From NCBI GenBank assembly GCA_963693025.1, contig OY843749.1:3085764-3149763 (forward strand): 64,000 nucleotides of DNA. The letters run 5' to 3'. This stretch comes from JAHRAW01 sp963693025. GTDB lineage: Bacteria; Pseudomonadota; Gammaproteobacteria; Arenicellales; Poriferihabitantaceae. The position numbers and the translations under genes are program-made. Shown piece after piece: positions 53,950 to 63,188 of this stretch. The notes beneath the pieces are model-generated. The model worked only from the letters and a program-made list of their open reading frames with translations. It did no database searches and was not told where the DNA came from. The stretch's first letter is position 1. Each line of letters opens with the position of its first letter.

Positions 53950-54947
53950 TCACCGGCGGCGCCGGTTTCATCGGCTCTAACTTAGTAAAGGCGCTGAACC
54001 GCCGCGGGGTCAGCGACATTTTGGTGGTGGACGACCTCACCGCCGCCGACAAAACCCGCAACCTCTCCGACCTCAATATTGGCGACTATATGGACAAGCA
54101 CGAGTTTCTCGCCGCCATCCGGCGCGACGAATCGCTCGCCGGCAAGGTCGCGGCGGTGCTGCATCAGGGGGCGTGCACCGACACCATGGCGACCGACGGC
54201 AAGTATGTGTTGGAGAACAATTTCACTTATTCCAAGGCGCTATACCGGTTCTGTCAGACGCACGGCGCGCAGTATATCTACGCCTCTTCGGCGTCGGTCT
54301 ACGGCGCCGGTGCGGTGTTCGCCGAGGCGCCGCAACACGAATCCGCGTTGAATGCGTATGCGTGGTCGAAACTGTTGTTCGACCAATTCGTCAGACGCCA
54401 GCCCGCCGCGCGGTTTCAGTGCGCGGGCTTGCGGTATTTCAATGTGTATGGTCCGCGCGAGCAGCACAAGGGCAAGATGGCGTCGGTCGCGTGGCATTTT
54501 TTCAACCAGTATCAGGAGACCGGCAGGGTGCGCTTGTTTGAGGGAAGCGACGGCTACGCGGACGGCGAACAGCAGCGCGATTTTGTCTCGGTGGATGATG
54601 TGGTCGCGGTCAACCTCTTCCTGCTGGACAACCCGGCGATTAGCGGAATCTACAACGCGGGCAGCGGTCGCAGCCACAGTTTTAACGAAGTCGCGGTGGC
54701 AGTCATCAACGCCTGCCGGCGGCGTGATGGCGGCGCGCAGACTTCCCTCCGGCAAGCGGTCAAAGACGGGGAAATCGTCTATATCCCGATGCCGCAGGCG
54801 TTACACGGCAAGTATCAGAGTTACACCTGCGCGGACTTGGAACAACTTCGCGCCGCCGGTTACGGCGAAGAATTTCTCGACGTCGCGCAGGGCGTGGGCA
54901 ACTATGTGGATGAGTTGTTGGGAGCGCCGGCTGAGTCGGACGCATAG
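53940..54947 (+). CDS. hldD: ADP-L-glycero-D-manno-heptose 6-epimerase
   Basis: The last step of ADP-heptose synthesis. The 335-residue SDR protein has MLIVTGGAGFIGSNLVKAL, LHQGACTDTMATDG and the YxxxK motif in NAYAWSKLLFDQF. FVSVDDVVAVN is also typical. It overlaps the kinase gene by ten bases. Confidence 0.95.
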   Translation: MLIVTGGAGFIGSNLVKALNRRGVSDILVVDDLTAADKTRNLSDLNIGDYMDKHEFLAAIRRDESLAGKVAAVLHQGACTDTMATDGKYVLENNFTYSKALYRFCQTHGAQYIYASSASVYGAGAVFAEAPQHESALNAYAWSKLLFDQFVRRQPAARFQCAGLRYFNVYGPREQHKGKMASVAWHFFNQYQETGRVRLFEGSDGYADGEQQRDFVSVDDVVAVNLFLLDNPAISGIYNAGSGRSHSFNEVAVAVINACRRRDGGAQTSLRQAVKDGEIVYIPMPQALHGKYQSYTCADLEQLRAAGYGEEFLDVAQGVGNYVDELLGAPAESDA

Positions 54948-54950
54948 GGC

Positions 54951-55802
54951 GTGAGGGGCATTATTTTTGCCGCCGGCGGTGGCGCCAAGCCGCTGCTACC
55001 GGTGTACGACAAACCGATGATTTACTACCCGCTTTCGGCGTTGATGCTGGCGGGCATTCGCACGATTCTGGTGGTCGCCACACCCGGCGACACGCCGCGC
55101 TGTCAACAACTCCTCGGCGGCGGCGAGCGGTGGGGCATCCGTCTGTCGTATGCGCTCCAGCCTTCGTCCGGCGGAGCGGTTCAGGCATTGGTCACCGGCT
55201 CGGAATTCATCGGCGACCGGTGCGTGGCGTTCATCCTCGCCAATCACATTTTTTATGGCAACCGGTTGTCCGCCGACCTTCAATCCGCCGCCGCCTTGAA
55301 AAAAGGCGCGCGGGTGGTTGTCCGACGCGTGGATGAGCCGGAAGGTTGCGCGTCGGTGTGTTTTGATAAGAACGGCAGGGCGACTGGACTTGTTGACTCG
55401 TTGGAGAAGGGGTCAAAACCGCAGTCTCGTTATGCGGTAACCGGGCTTGGTTTTTACGACAACACGGTGGGTGAACGCGCGCGTGCGTTGCAATCGTCCC
55501 GGCGCACCTTCCCTGACATCACCGACCTCAACCGAGCCTATTTGGAAGAGGGCGCGCTCAGCGTGTCCGTCTGTGCGCGCGCGACAACTTGGTTGGACAT
55601 CGGCGGTCCCGACTCCCTGCTGGCTGCTGCTCGGCGCGTTGAAACCGCTGAGCAACGTTGCGGTGTGATGGTGGGTTGTCCTGAAGAGGCTGCTTGGCGT
55701 ATGGGGTTTATCGATGATGAGGGTTTGTTGGAATTGGGCGCTGTTGCGGGTGAGACGTGTTATGGGCGGTATTTGCGGGGGTTGGTGGGAGGTGGGGGGT
55801 GA
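54951..55802 (+). CDS. Degenerate glucose-1-phosphate thymidylyltransferase-like protein
   Basis: The 283-residue product (GTG start) aligns by eye with RmlA over its length (LLPVYDKPMIYYPLSALMLA; AVTGLGFYDNTV; FPDITDLNRAYLEEGAL; TTWLDIGGPDSLLAA). However, the signature loop GGxGTRLxPxTxxxxKQ is shortened to AAGGGAK, and the metal-binding LGDNIFYG is LANHIFYG. Both changes remove residues needed for catalysis in characterised RmlA enzymes. The reading frame is intact, so it is either a pseudoenzyme or an early pseudogene. No rmlBCD gene is nearby. Confidence 0.85.
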   Translation: MRGIIFAAGGGAKPLLPVYDKPMIYYPLSALMLAGIRTILVVATPGDTPRCQQLLGGGERWGIRLSYALQPSSGGAVQALVTGSEFIGDRCVAFILANHIFYGNRLSADLQSAAALKKGARVVVRRVDEPEGCASVCFDKNGRATGLVDSLEKGSKPQSRYAVTGLGFYDNTVGERARALQSSRRTFPDITDLNRAYLEEGALSVSVCARATTWLDIGGPDSLLAAARRVETAEQRCGVMVGCPEEAAWRMGFIDDEGLLELGAVAGETCYGRYLRGLVGGGG

Positions 55803-55826
55803 TAGTAAACGGCGTGGTGGGGGCGT

Positions 55827-55969
55827 TCCCGAAGTCCGTGCTAGCCTTAGGGAGATTCCCGAGGACGCAAGTGTCCGTAAGCCGCCGCTTAAAAGAAAAA
55901 GCGCGGCGGCAACGGACACTAACGCTATAAATGACGGGTAATAACGGACACTAACGCTCGAGAATGACG
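55827..55969 (-). repeat. MITE-like dispersed repeat, truncated copy K
   Basis: Only the half with the arm ttagggagattccc and the GC hairpin is present, with no AT-rich hairpin end. The right terminal part is duplicated. The final gagaatgacgag gives the start codon of mtnP. Confidence 0.85.
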
Positions 55970-56695
55970 AGTCTAGCCCTCATCGGCGGAACCGGTTTTG
56001 ACCGCTTGGTTGGATTGGAAGTTGCGCGTCAGGAGGCGGTTAAAACACCCTACGGCGAGCCGTCGGGACCGTTGTTGTTTGGGCGGTTGGGGGAGCGTGA
56101 GTGGGTGTTTTTGCCTCGTCATGGGGCGGGGCATACCATCGCGCCGCATCAGATTAACTATCGCGCCAATATCCGGGCGTTGAAAGATGCCGGGGTGACG
56201 CGGGTGATTGGGTTGGCGGCGGTCGGCGGGATTGCCGCCGGTTTGACACCGGGGCGCGTCGTGTTGCCCGAGCAGATTATCGACTACACCTGGGGCAGGG
56301 CGCACACTTTTTTTGACAGCCCGGATGCCGCGGTCAAGCACATCGAGTTTGCCCAGCCATACAGCGCGCCGCTCCGCGCGAAAATTATCGCGGCGGCGGA
56401 AGCGGGCGGGGTGGAGTTGGCGAGCGAGGCGGTTTATGCGGTGACGCAGGGTCCGCGGCTGGAAACCGCGGCGGAAATCGACCGCTTGGAGCGGGACGGG
56501 GCAAGCATCGTCGGCATGACCGGCATGCCCGAGGCGGCGCTGGCGCGGGAAGCGGGGATGGACTACGCGACCCTCGCCATCGTGGTCAACCCCGCCGCCG
56601 GTCGTGGCGGTGGCGGCGAAATCAATATGGAGACGATTGCCGAAAACCTTGAAGTCGGCGGTGCGAAAGTCATGGAAATCATCACGCGCTTGTGA
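55964..56695 (+). CDS. mtnP: S-methyl-5'-thioinosine phosphorylase (MTAP/PNP family)
   Basis: It phosphorolyses methylthio-nucleosides in methionine salvage. The 243-residue product has LALIGGTGFDRL, PRHGAGHTIAPHQINY, GLAAVGGIAAGLTPG, TQGPRLETAAEIDRL and VGMTGMPEAALARE. The pattern fits the Pseudomonas methylthioinosine-preferring type. The ATG and the two following codons (M-T-S) come from the end of repeat copy K; no other start is in frame near the conserved N-terminus. Confidence 0.92.
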   Translation: MTSLALIGGTGFDRLVGLEVARQEAVKTPYGEPSGPLLFGRLGEREWVFLPRHGAGHTIAPHQINYRANIRALKDAGVTRVIGLAAVGGIAAGLTPGRVVLPEQIIDYTWGRAHTFFDSPDAAVKHIEFAQPYSAPLRAKIIAAAEAGGVELASEAVYAVTQGPRLETAAEIDRLERDGASIVGMTGMPEAALAREAGMDYATLAIVVNPAAGRGGGGEINMETIAENLEVGGAKVMEIITRL

Positions 56696-56716
56696 CGGCG
56701 GCTCGCACCACGCGCA

Positions 56717-57466
56717 TCAAAAATCCAAGACCTCGTCGGCGGGTTGAGCCTGCGGCACCTCAGGCGTGGTCGCATCCACGGGCCAGACCCCCAGAATCGC
56801 GCCGAATAGCGGGTGGTCGAAATAGTGAATTTGCTTGAACTTCAGGCGGCGTTTTTCGGCGATGAAATAGTGCGGCGGCTGCGTTGCCAAGTCCGCTTCC
56901 AAACTCGCTTCCGTCTCCAAATCCGAATCCAGACCCGAATCCGAACCCAAGTCAAACAACGGAAAATATCCCGGTATCGGCGACAGCGGGGAGAGTTGCA
57001 GGTTGAGGTCGGCGTAAATCAGGGAGGTCGTGTAAATCCGCACAAAGCCGGAAGCCGGCACGCGGTCAACACCGATGGCGGTGGCGTCGGCATCGGCATT
57101 GCCGAGCGGAATCAACGGCGCGTTTTGGTAGAAACTCGGCGGCTGCCGCCAGCGCGTCGTGTCGAGAATGCGGTAACCCGATTCGAGCAACCGGGTGCGC
57201 AGCGGCGCCAGCCGGTAGATTCTGTCGGAGGTCGGATGCGTGGAAGCCGCGTCCGCCAGCGCGGTCATTTCGCGCAGACGCTCGGCAATGCGCGGCGATG
57301 AAAAATCCCACTGCTCGTGCGTGCTGACTTCCTTGTCCAGCCGGTCGAAGACGATGACTTCAATCTCGTATTCCCGCGCCGCCACCGCGTGGCTCGTGAG
57401 CGCGGTAACGGTCGCAACGGTGACGGCAACGGCGGCGAGCAGGCAGACTGTCAACTTCGGCGGCAT
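56717..57466 (-). CDS. csiV: CsiV family protein
   Basis: CsiV proteins are periplasmic and studied as a peptidoglycan-binding factor in Shewanella c-di-GMP-linked biofilm. The 249-residue protein has a signal peptide (about 1-30), then REYEIEVIVFDR, EQWDF, and a C-terminal IAEKRRLKFKQIHYFDHPLF typical of the family. A low-complexity acidic stretch (about 175-195) separates the halves. It is transcribed divergently from leuA-like gene. Confidence 0.85.
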   Translation of the reverse strand: MPPKLTVCLLAAVAVTVATVTALTSHAVAAREYEIEVIVFDRLDKEVSTHEQWDFSSPRIAERLREMTALADAASTHPTSDRIYRLAPLRTRLLESGYRILDTTRWRQPPSFYQNAPLIPLGNADADATAIGVDRVPASGFVRIYTTSLIYADLNLQLSPLSPIPGYFPLFDLGSDSGLDSDLETEASLEADLATQPPHYFIAEKRRLKFKQIHYFDHPLFGAILGVWPVDATTPEVPQAQPADEVLDF

Positions 57467-57519
57467 ATCAATTCATGGCACGGGTTTCGCCCAGTCTAGC
57501 ACAACGGCGGCGAAAGTGT

Positions 57520-57548
57520 TTGGTGCGGGCGCGAACATCGGTTAAAAT
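57520..57548 (+). promoter_or_regulatory. Candidate sigma70 promoter for the leuA/cimA-type gene
   Basis: TTGGTG at 57520-57525 and TAAAAT at 57543-57548 are spaced by 17 bp, 62 bp before the start at 57610. The -35 is weak. Confidence 0.35.
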
Positions 57549-57609
57549 CGCGCCATCCGCGCACGCGCACAGTTTTCAATTTTTTCTTTACGCAACAAAC
57601 GAGCATACG

Positions 57610-59163
57610 ATGGCAACGACCGTGGCAGCGAGCAGCCCGCAGGTTGAGTTGATGGATGTCACCCTGCGCGACGGCGAGCAGACGCAGGGGGTGTCTTTTT
57701 CCCAGGCGGAGAAGGTCAGCATCGCCAAAGCGCTGCTGCATTCCCTCAAGGTTGACCGAATAGAAGTCGCCTCGGCGGGCGTTTCCGAAGGCGAGCGGGA
57801 AGCGCTTGCGCGCATCGCGGAATGGGCGGCGGCGGAAGGCTATCGCGAGCGCGTCGAAGTGCTCGGGTTTATCGACCACCGGCGCAGCGTTGACTGGATT
57901 CACAGCGCCGGCGGGGCGGTGCTCAACCTACTCACCAAAGGCAGCGAAAAGCACTGCCGCGAGCAGTTGGGTCACACGCTCGAACAGCACCTCGAAAAAA
58001 TCGAGCGCACCGTGGACTACGCGCGCGAGCAGGGCTTGCGGGTCAACGCCTATCTGGAGGACTGGTCGAACGGCTACGCCGACAGCCGCGACTATGTGTA
58101 TCAAATGATGGAGCGCCTGCAAGCGCTGCCCATCGACCACTACATGCTGCCCGACACCCTCGGCGTGATGTCGCCGGACGAAGTGCGCGAGAGTTTAGCG
58201 GACATGTGCCGGCGCTTTCCGCAGTGCCGGTTTGATTTTCACCCGCACAACGACTACGGCCTCGGCACCGCGAATTGCATGGCGGCGGTGGCCGCCGGGG
58301 TGTCGACCATCCACTGCACCGTGAACTGCCTCGGCGAGCGCGCCGGCAACGCCTCGCTGGCGGAGGTGTGCCTGGTGTTGCGCGATAAAATGGGCGCACG
58401 CTTATCGATTGACGAAACCAAAATCTACACCTTGAGCCGCATGGTGGAAAATTTTTCCGGCAAGCGGGTGGCGGACAACGCGCCCGTGGTCGGCGCCGAT
58501 GTGTTCACCCAGACCGCCGGCATCCACGCCGACGGCGACCGCAAGGGCGGGCTCTACCAGACGACGCTGAGCCCGCAACGCTTCAACCGCTCGCGCTCGT
58601 ATGCGCTCGGCAAGATGAGTGGCAAGGCGTCGCTGGAAAAAAACCTGGAAGCGCTCGGCATCAGTTTGTCCGCCGAAGACCGCACCAAGGTGCTGAAACG
58701 AATCGTCCAACTGGGCGATTCCAAAGCCGCGATTACCCCGGAAGATTTGCCGTTCATCATCGCCGATGTATTGGAAAGCAAGGGCGACCGCCATCTGGAA
58801 TTGCTCAACTGCTCCATCACCAGCGGCCTCGACCTGGAATCCATCGTCAGCATCCGCGTGCGCCTGTATGACGAAATCCAAAAGTCCACCGGCGCCGGCA
58901 ACGGCGGCTTCGACGCGTTCATCGTGGCGGTGCGAAAAATCCTCGACCCGCGCGATTTCGACTTCCCTGAATTGCTCGACTACCAAGTCCGCATCCCCAA
59001 AGGCGGCACCGCCAGCGCCTTGGTGGAATGCTCAATCACCTGGCACACCCAAGACCGAGACATCCGCACCCGCGGCGTCAGCGCCAACCAGGTATTCGCC
59101 GGAATTGAAGCGACTTTGCGGATGCTGAATATGATGCTTCATCGGGATGAGGGGGAGGGGTAG
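57610..59163 (+). CDS. LeuA/CimA-type 2-isopropylmalate or citramalate synthase
   Basis: It condenses acetyl-CoA with a 2-oxo acid, the first step of leucine or of the citramalate route to isoleucine. The 517-residue product has MDVTLRDGEQTQGVSFS, DTLGVMSPDEV and HPHNDYGLGTANCMAAV (metal His), plus a C-terminal regulatory LeuA_dimer domain. It belongs to the divergent subgroup with LLTKGSEKHCREQLG; substrate cannot be decided. The ATG at 57610 is preferred to the upstream frame. Confidence 0.88.
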   Translation: MATTVAASSPQVELMDVTLRDGEQTQGVSFSQAEKVSIAKALLHSLKVDRIEVASAGVSEGEREALARIAEWAAAEGYRERVEVLGFIDHRRSVDWIHSAGGAVLNLLTKGSEKHCREQLGHTLEQHLEKIERTVDYAREQGLRVNAYLEDWSNGYADSRDYVYQMMERLQALPIDHYMLPDTLGVMSPDEVRESLADMCRRFPQCRFDFHPHNDYGLGTANCMAAVAAGVSTIHCTVNCLGERAGNASLAEVCLVLRDKMGARLSIDETKIYTLSRMVENFSGKRVADNAPVVGADVFTQTAGIHADGDRKGGLYQTTLSPQRFNRSRSYALGKMSGKASLEKNLEALGISLSAEDRTKVLKRIVQLGDSKAAITPEDLPFIIADVLESKGDRHLELLNCSITSGLDLESIVSIRVRLYDEIQKSTGAGNGGFDAFIVAVRKILDPRDFDFPELLDYQVRIPKGGTASALVECSITWHTQDRDIRTRGVSANQVFAGIEATLRMLNMMLHRDEGEG

Positions 59164-59217
59164 TGTGCTACAATCCCGCACCCTTAAACCATCCCGACCC
59201 ACCCAGCGAGACACACC

Positions 59218-59601
59218 ATGCCCACCTATCCAACCCTGAGCGAAATGGGAATCAACAATCCGGGGGAGATCGAGCGGTTTTCTCTGAATACGGTTAACAA
59301 CATCGACATTCTGCGCGTCGTTTATAAGCGCAAGAAGGGCTCGTTGTTGCCTGCCAGCAAGCGGTTTCGCTTTGGGCGGGCGGCGAAGACGGTGATTGCC
59401 GACAGCGGCACCCGGAAAACCGAAGTGGTGCATGAGATTTCGCCGTTTGTGCAAAAGGCGGTGCGCGAGTTGGAGCAGATTCTCGATGCCAAGGACTCGG
59501 CGGTGGAGCATGCGAAGTTGGTCAGGGAGGAAGTGCGGCGTTTGCATGAAGAGGTGGCGAGCCGGCTGGCTTACATTGAATCGCTGCTCGACGAGATGTA
59601 G
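59218..59601 (+). CDS. DUF3461 family protein
   Basis: The 127-residue protein matches DUF3461 (PTLSEMGINNPGEIERFSL; YKRKKGSLLPASKRFRFGRA). A helical C-terminal half is likely a coiled coil. Function unknown. It is followed by a short CAACACAA-rich stretch (59610-59650). Confidence 0.88.
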   Translation: MPTYPTLSEMGINNPGEIERFSLNTVNNIDILRVVYKRKKGSLLPASKRFRFGRAAKTVIADSGTRKTEVVHEISPFVQKAVRELEQILDAKDSAVEHAKLVREEVRRLHEEVASRLAYIESLLDEM

Positions 59602-59666
59602 GCGGTCGCGCACAAACACAAGCAGCACAACCAACACAACCAACACAAGCGGCAACAAAGAATCAA

Positions 59667-60041
59667 ATGAACACCCCGCACCTCGTTCGAATCTATGCGC
59701 TGGCGGTGTGCTTCGTCTCGGTCATCGTGTTCAGCATTTCGTTCGGGGTCGCCGTGTATGATGTGATTGAAGCCAACTGGCCCGAAACCACGATGAGCCG
59801 TTGGCAACACGAGCGCTTCCAAAGCGACGACAATTTTATCCGCGACTGGTCGGTGAACAGAGCGGTGCCGGATGCGGCGGAACTTGCGCGGCTGCGGGAA
59901 GAGGGCTATCGCATCGCGCTCGAAGGCGAGCGCAGGCACGCGCGGCAGAGCCTCGTCATTTCCGGCATCACTATGCTGATTATGGTCGCGCTTTTTCTGA
60001 TTCACTGGAAACTGTCGCGCAATGAAAAAACCGTGCAATGA
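59667..60041 (+). CDS. Hypothetical membrane protein with two transmembrane helices
   Basis: The 124-residue protein has helices at about 8-30 and 97-115 and a charged loop between. No family recognised. It precedes the glycosyltransferase-like genes. Confidence 0.75.
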   Translation: MNTPHLVRIYALAVCFVSVIVFSISFGVAVYDVIEANWPETTMSRWQHERFQSDDNFIRDWSVNRAVPDAAELARLREEGYRIALEGERRHARQSLVISGITMLIMVALFLIHWKLSRNEKTVQ

Positions 60042-60095
60042 AACGCCGGTTGATGATGCGGCGCCCCGCGTCGCGCGCTTGAGGAGTCGGGCGTT

Positions 60096-61067
60096 ATGAG
60101 CGGGAAAGTGGCGCTGATTATTATCTATAATCACCACCAACATGCCGACAACATTCCGCTACTGGAAAAAATGTACCGGGCGCGGTTTCCCGATATTTAT
60201 CATCTGGTGCCGGTGATGCGCGGCTTTGCGCCGTCGGCGGATTTGCTCGGCGGCAATGTCATACCGGTGCGCGGCAAATCGTTTCACTTTCACGGATATA
60301 TGGCGCAAGGTTTGCGGCATTATTTCCGCGAAGAATACACGCACTATATTTTTATTCACGACGACTTGGTTCTGAATCCGGGCATCAACGAAGACAATTT
60401 TCGGGATTACTTGAAGTTGGAGCGCGAAGACACCGCGTTTTTGTCGAACTTCTATGTGCTGCACCAGCGGCTGGAATGGATTTACACCCCGGACGCCTAT
60501 GCTTATGAGGGAAGGGTCGAGCCGCTTCCCGCTTATGATGAGGCGCTGGAAAAATTCTCCGCGCATGGCTTGAACATCAAGCCGTTGTCGTTTAACTGGT
60601 CGCTGTTGTTCCGCGGTCACTATGTTCCGCCGGCTGGCTCTTTCCTGCAAAAAATGGTTTCTCCGTTGCGCTGGTTGAAGGTCGTGCTTCGGCGGTTGCA
60701 ACGTTTGCTGACATGGTCTCCGAACAAAAGAAAACTCGCTTACCCGCTGGTCGGCGGTTTTTCGGATATGGTGGTCGTGCCGGCGGCGAGCATCACGGAT
60801 TTCTGCCGCTACTGCGAGGCGTTTGTTGCGCCCAAACTGTTCGTTCTCATTGCGGTGCCGACCGCGCTGGCGTTGTCCTGCCGAAAAGTCAATACGCACG
60901 ACGACATTCGGATGCGCGGCTTGCATTACTGGCCCGGCAAAACATGGGGCGCGGTGCGCTCACGGTATGATGCGATGGGGTTGAACAGCCTGCTTGAAAA
61001 TTTTCCCGACGAATGTCTCTTCATTCACCCGGTCAAACTGTCGCAATGGAATACGGACAGCGCGTGA
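60096..61067 (+). CDS. Putative GT-A-like glycosyltransferase
   Basis: The 323-residue protein begins VALIIIYNHHQHADNIPLL and has EEYTHYIFIHDDLVLNP, an acidic HDD that looks like the DxD of GT-A enzymes. The C-terminus has LHYWPGKTWGAVRSRYDAM. Family not identified by name; the surface-polysaccharide cluster supports the call. It has a close neighbour paralogue. Confidence 0.65.
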   Translation: MSGKVALIIIYNHHQHADNIPLLEKMYRARFPDIYHLVPVMRGFAPSADLLGGNVIPVRGKSFHFHGYMAQGLRHYFREEYTHYIFIHDDLVLNPGINEDNFRDYLKLEREDTAFLSNFYVLHQRLEWIYTPDAYAYEGRVEPLPAYDEALEKFSAHGLNIKPLSFNWSLLFRGHYVPPAGSFLQKMVSPLRWLKVVLRRLQRLLTWSPNKRKLAYPLVGGFSDMVVVPAASITDFCRYCEAFVAPKLFVLIAVPTALALSCRKVNTHDDIRMRGLHYWPGKTWGAVRSRYDAMGLNSLLENFPDECLFIHPVKLSQWNTDSA

Positions 61068-61098
61068 AAACCGCGTCTTCTTTGGAAAAGGAGCCGGC

Positions 61099-61977
61099 AT
61101 GAACGGGAAAGCGGCGTTGGTTATTATCTATGATTATCACCAGCATCACGTCGATTATATTCCGCAACAGGAGAAGGCATACGGCGGGCGGTTTTCCGAC
61201 ATCTATCATCTCGTGCCGGCGCTACCGGGCTTTGCGCCGTCGGCGGATTTGGAGTTGATCGGCGCCAATGTCATACCGGTTCACGGCAAGCCATACCGCT
61301 TTCAGGGCTATATCGCGCAGGGCTTGCAACGCTATTTCCGCGAGGAATACACGCATTATCTTTTCATTCACTACCGCTTGATTTGGAATGCGCGCATTAG
61401 CCAGGACAGTTTTTGCGACCACCTGCGGCTGGACGGGGACACCGCCTTCTTCCCGGAGTTTTCCCCGTTGCATCAGACGTTGGACTGGGCGCACACATCG
61501 GAAGCGTATGCTTTCCGTTTGCGTTCCGGCGAAGACGCCGCATCACTCCCCGCTTACGAACAAGCGCTGGGGAAATTCGCCGCGCATGGCTTGGAAATCA
61601 AACCCGTGTCTTTTCACTGGCGATTGTTGTTACGCGGTCACTATGCCCCGCCGCGCCCGCCCGCGAATGCACTCCTGCAACCCGTCATCGCGCCGCTTCG
61701 CTGGGCGAGAATGGTGTTTCGCCGCTTGAAACGTCTGGCAACATGGTCACCAAGCGGCAGAGAACTCGCCTACCCGTTGGTCGGCGGTTTTTCCGATGCG
61801 CTGGTCGTCCCGGCGATAAACGTTGCCGAGTTCTGCCGCTATTGCGGCGCGTTTGCCGATGCCAACTTGCCCGCCACCATCGCGTTGCCGACCGCCGTGG
61901 CATTGTCATGCGACAAAGTCAGCACGCGCAAAAACATCGCCGATGCAACGCCGGTGGTGTTGCCGAATTCCACATGA
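61099..61977 (+). CDS. Paralogue of the preceding gene, lacking the DD motif
   Basis: The 292-residue protein is clearly a tandem duplicate (YHLVPALPGFAPSADLELIG; EEYTHYLFIH). The following residues are YRLIWN where the first copy has DDLVLN, so the acidic pair is lost. It also lacks the C-terminal 40 residues of the first copy. Either a non-catalytic partner or a decaying copy. Confidence 0.7.
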   Translation: MNGKAALVIIYDYHQHHVDYIPQQEKAYGGRFSDIYHLVPALPGFAPSADLELIGANVIPVHGKPYRFQGYIAQGLQRYFREEYTHYLFIHYRLIWNARISQDSFCDHLRLDGDTAFFPEFSPLHQTLDWAHTSEAYAFRLRSGEDAASLPAYEQALGKFAAHGLEIKPVSFHWRLLLRGHYAPPRPPANALLQPVIAPLRWARMVFRRLKRLATWSPSGRELAYPLVGGFSDALVVPAINVAEFCRYCGAFADANLPATIALPTAVALSCDKVSTRKNIADATPVVLPNST

Positions 61978-62029
61978 CACCCGCCGCGCCAAATCAACAA
62001 CGCCCGCTTGCGCTAATGTACCTTGCCCG

Positions 62030-63188
62030 ATGACCCGGCGCGCATTGATTATGGACGCCCATATTGGCTGCCAACTTTGGCAGCGCGCCGTGCTGCGGGA
62101 GTTGGGCGTGGAGAGCAAGGTGCTGTCGTTGCGAAAGAAGCGCCGCCGCCTGCAAATCGACCAGCCACCCCTGGCGGCGGCGGAAGAGAGAGTACGGAAC
62201 GCCATCCAATGCCTGTGGCGGTACAAACCGCGGCGTTACCGGTGGAGCGCGACCGACGGCAAACTGCTGTCTCTGGCGGGCGGCAAGCGGGGCATCAAAG
62301 CGCTCTTCGGTGAGACTGATTTTATCGTCGGGGGGTATCCGCCTGTTATCGGCGAGTTGCTGCTGGACTTGGCGCGCCGGCATCAAAAGCGCGTCATCTT
62401 CAACCTTGCAAACCGCTTCACGCAAAGAACCCCCAGAGACACCGCAGACTTCACCGCGGTATTGAAAGAAATCCACCAAAGCCCGGAGCACACGCTGGCG
62501 GTCATGGGTGAATACGACTATCAGTATGTGCGCCACTATCTCGGCATCGAGCCGCTCAAACTCTATACATCGTGCCACCATATTCCGCTCAGCAAACACC
62601 GCCCGGTTGACGACACGGTGCTACTCGACGCCCCCCCCCCCCCGATTTTGGGGGTCGTCTGAGGAAATGAATTCGCGTTACAAAAACTGGTGCGCGCGAA
62701 ATGGCATCAAGACGGCGTTTCGGTTTAACCGCATAAGGGAGCGCTACCCGGCCTATGACTGGCAGGATTTGGCAAAGCATCCCGCCGTGGTCATTTTCCC
62801 GCATTCCGCTTACTCCATCACGATGGTTGAGTTGTATGAAATGAACATCCCGCTGTTTGTTCCGTCGGTGGATGTCATGATTAAGCACGGCATGCCGAGC
62901 GAGGTGATGCGGCATCGTTACGCTGGGGCGCCTCAGCCGCAAAGCGGCCTCCCGCGCTCCTTCCACGACAGCGAGTCGGCGATGGCGCACTGGCTGCGGT
63001 TTTGTTATTTTTATCAGGTGGAAAACGCCATCGTCTGGGATTCGCCGGACGACCTGTTTCGGAAATTGAACGAGTATGACCTGGCAGGCGTGTCGGAGAA
63101 AATGTATCTTGAGAACAAAGCCAGCCGGGAAGAATCGTTGCGCCGCTGGGCGGGCGCGCTCAATCAACAAACACTGGATGAAGAATGA
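62030..63188 (+). CDS. Phase-variable glycosyltransferase-like gene (off by +1 in this sequence)
   Basis: Two frames join at a run of 13 C (62631-62643). In this sequence the first frame stops at 62662 after 210 residues. With 12 C (or 9 or 15) it would continue to 63188 and give 385 residues. The first half has TRRALIMDAHIGCQLWQRAV and the second AVVIFPHSAYSITMVELYEM, which looks like the acceptor/donor domain of a GT-B type enzyme. A second ATG at 62667, preceded by gaggaa, could restart translation of the second half. Function in surface glycans is inferred from neighbours. Confidence 0.75.
62631..62643 (+). repeat. C13 contingency tract
   Basis: Thirteen C residues lie inside the coding region between two overlapping frames; slippage by one base would switch the full-length product on. 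Sequencing error in a homopolymer is the main alternative. Confidence 0.9.
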
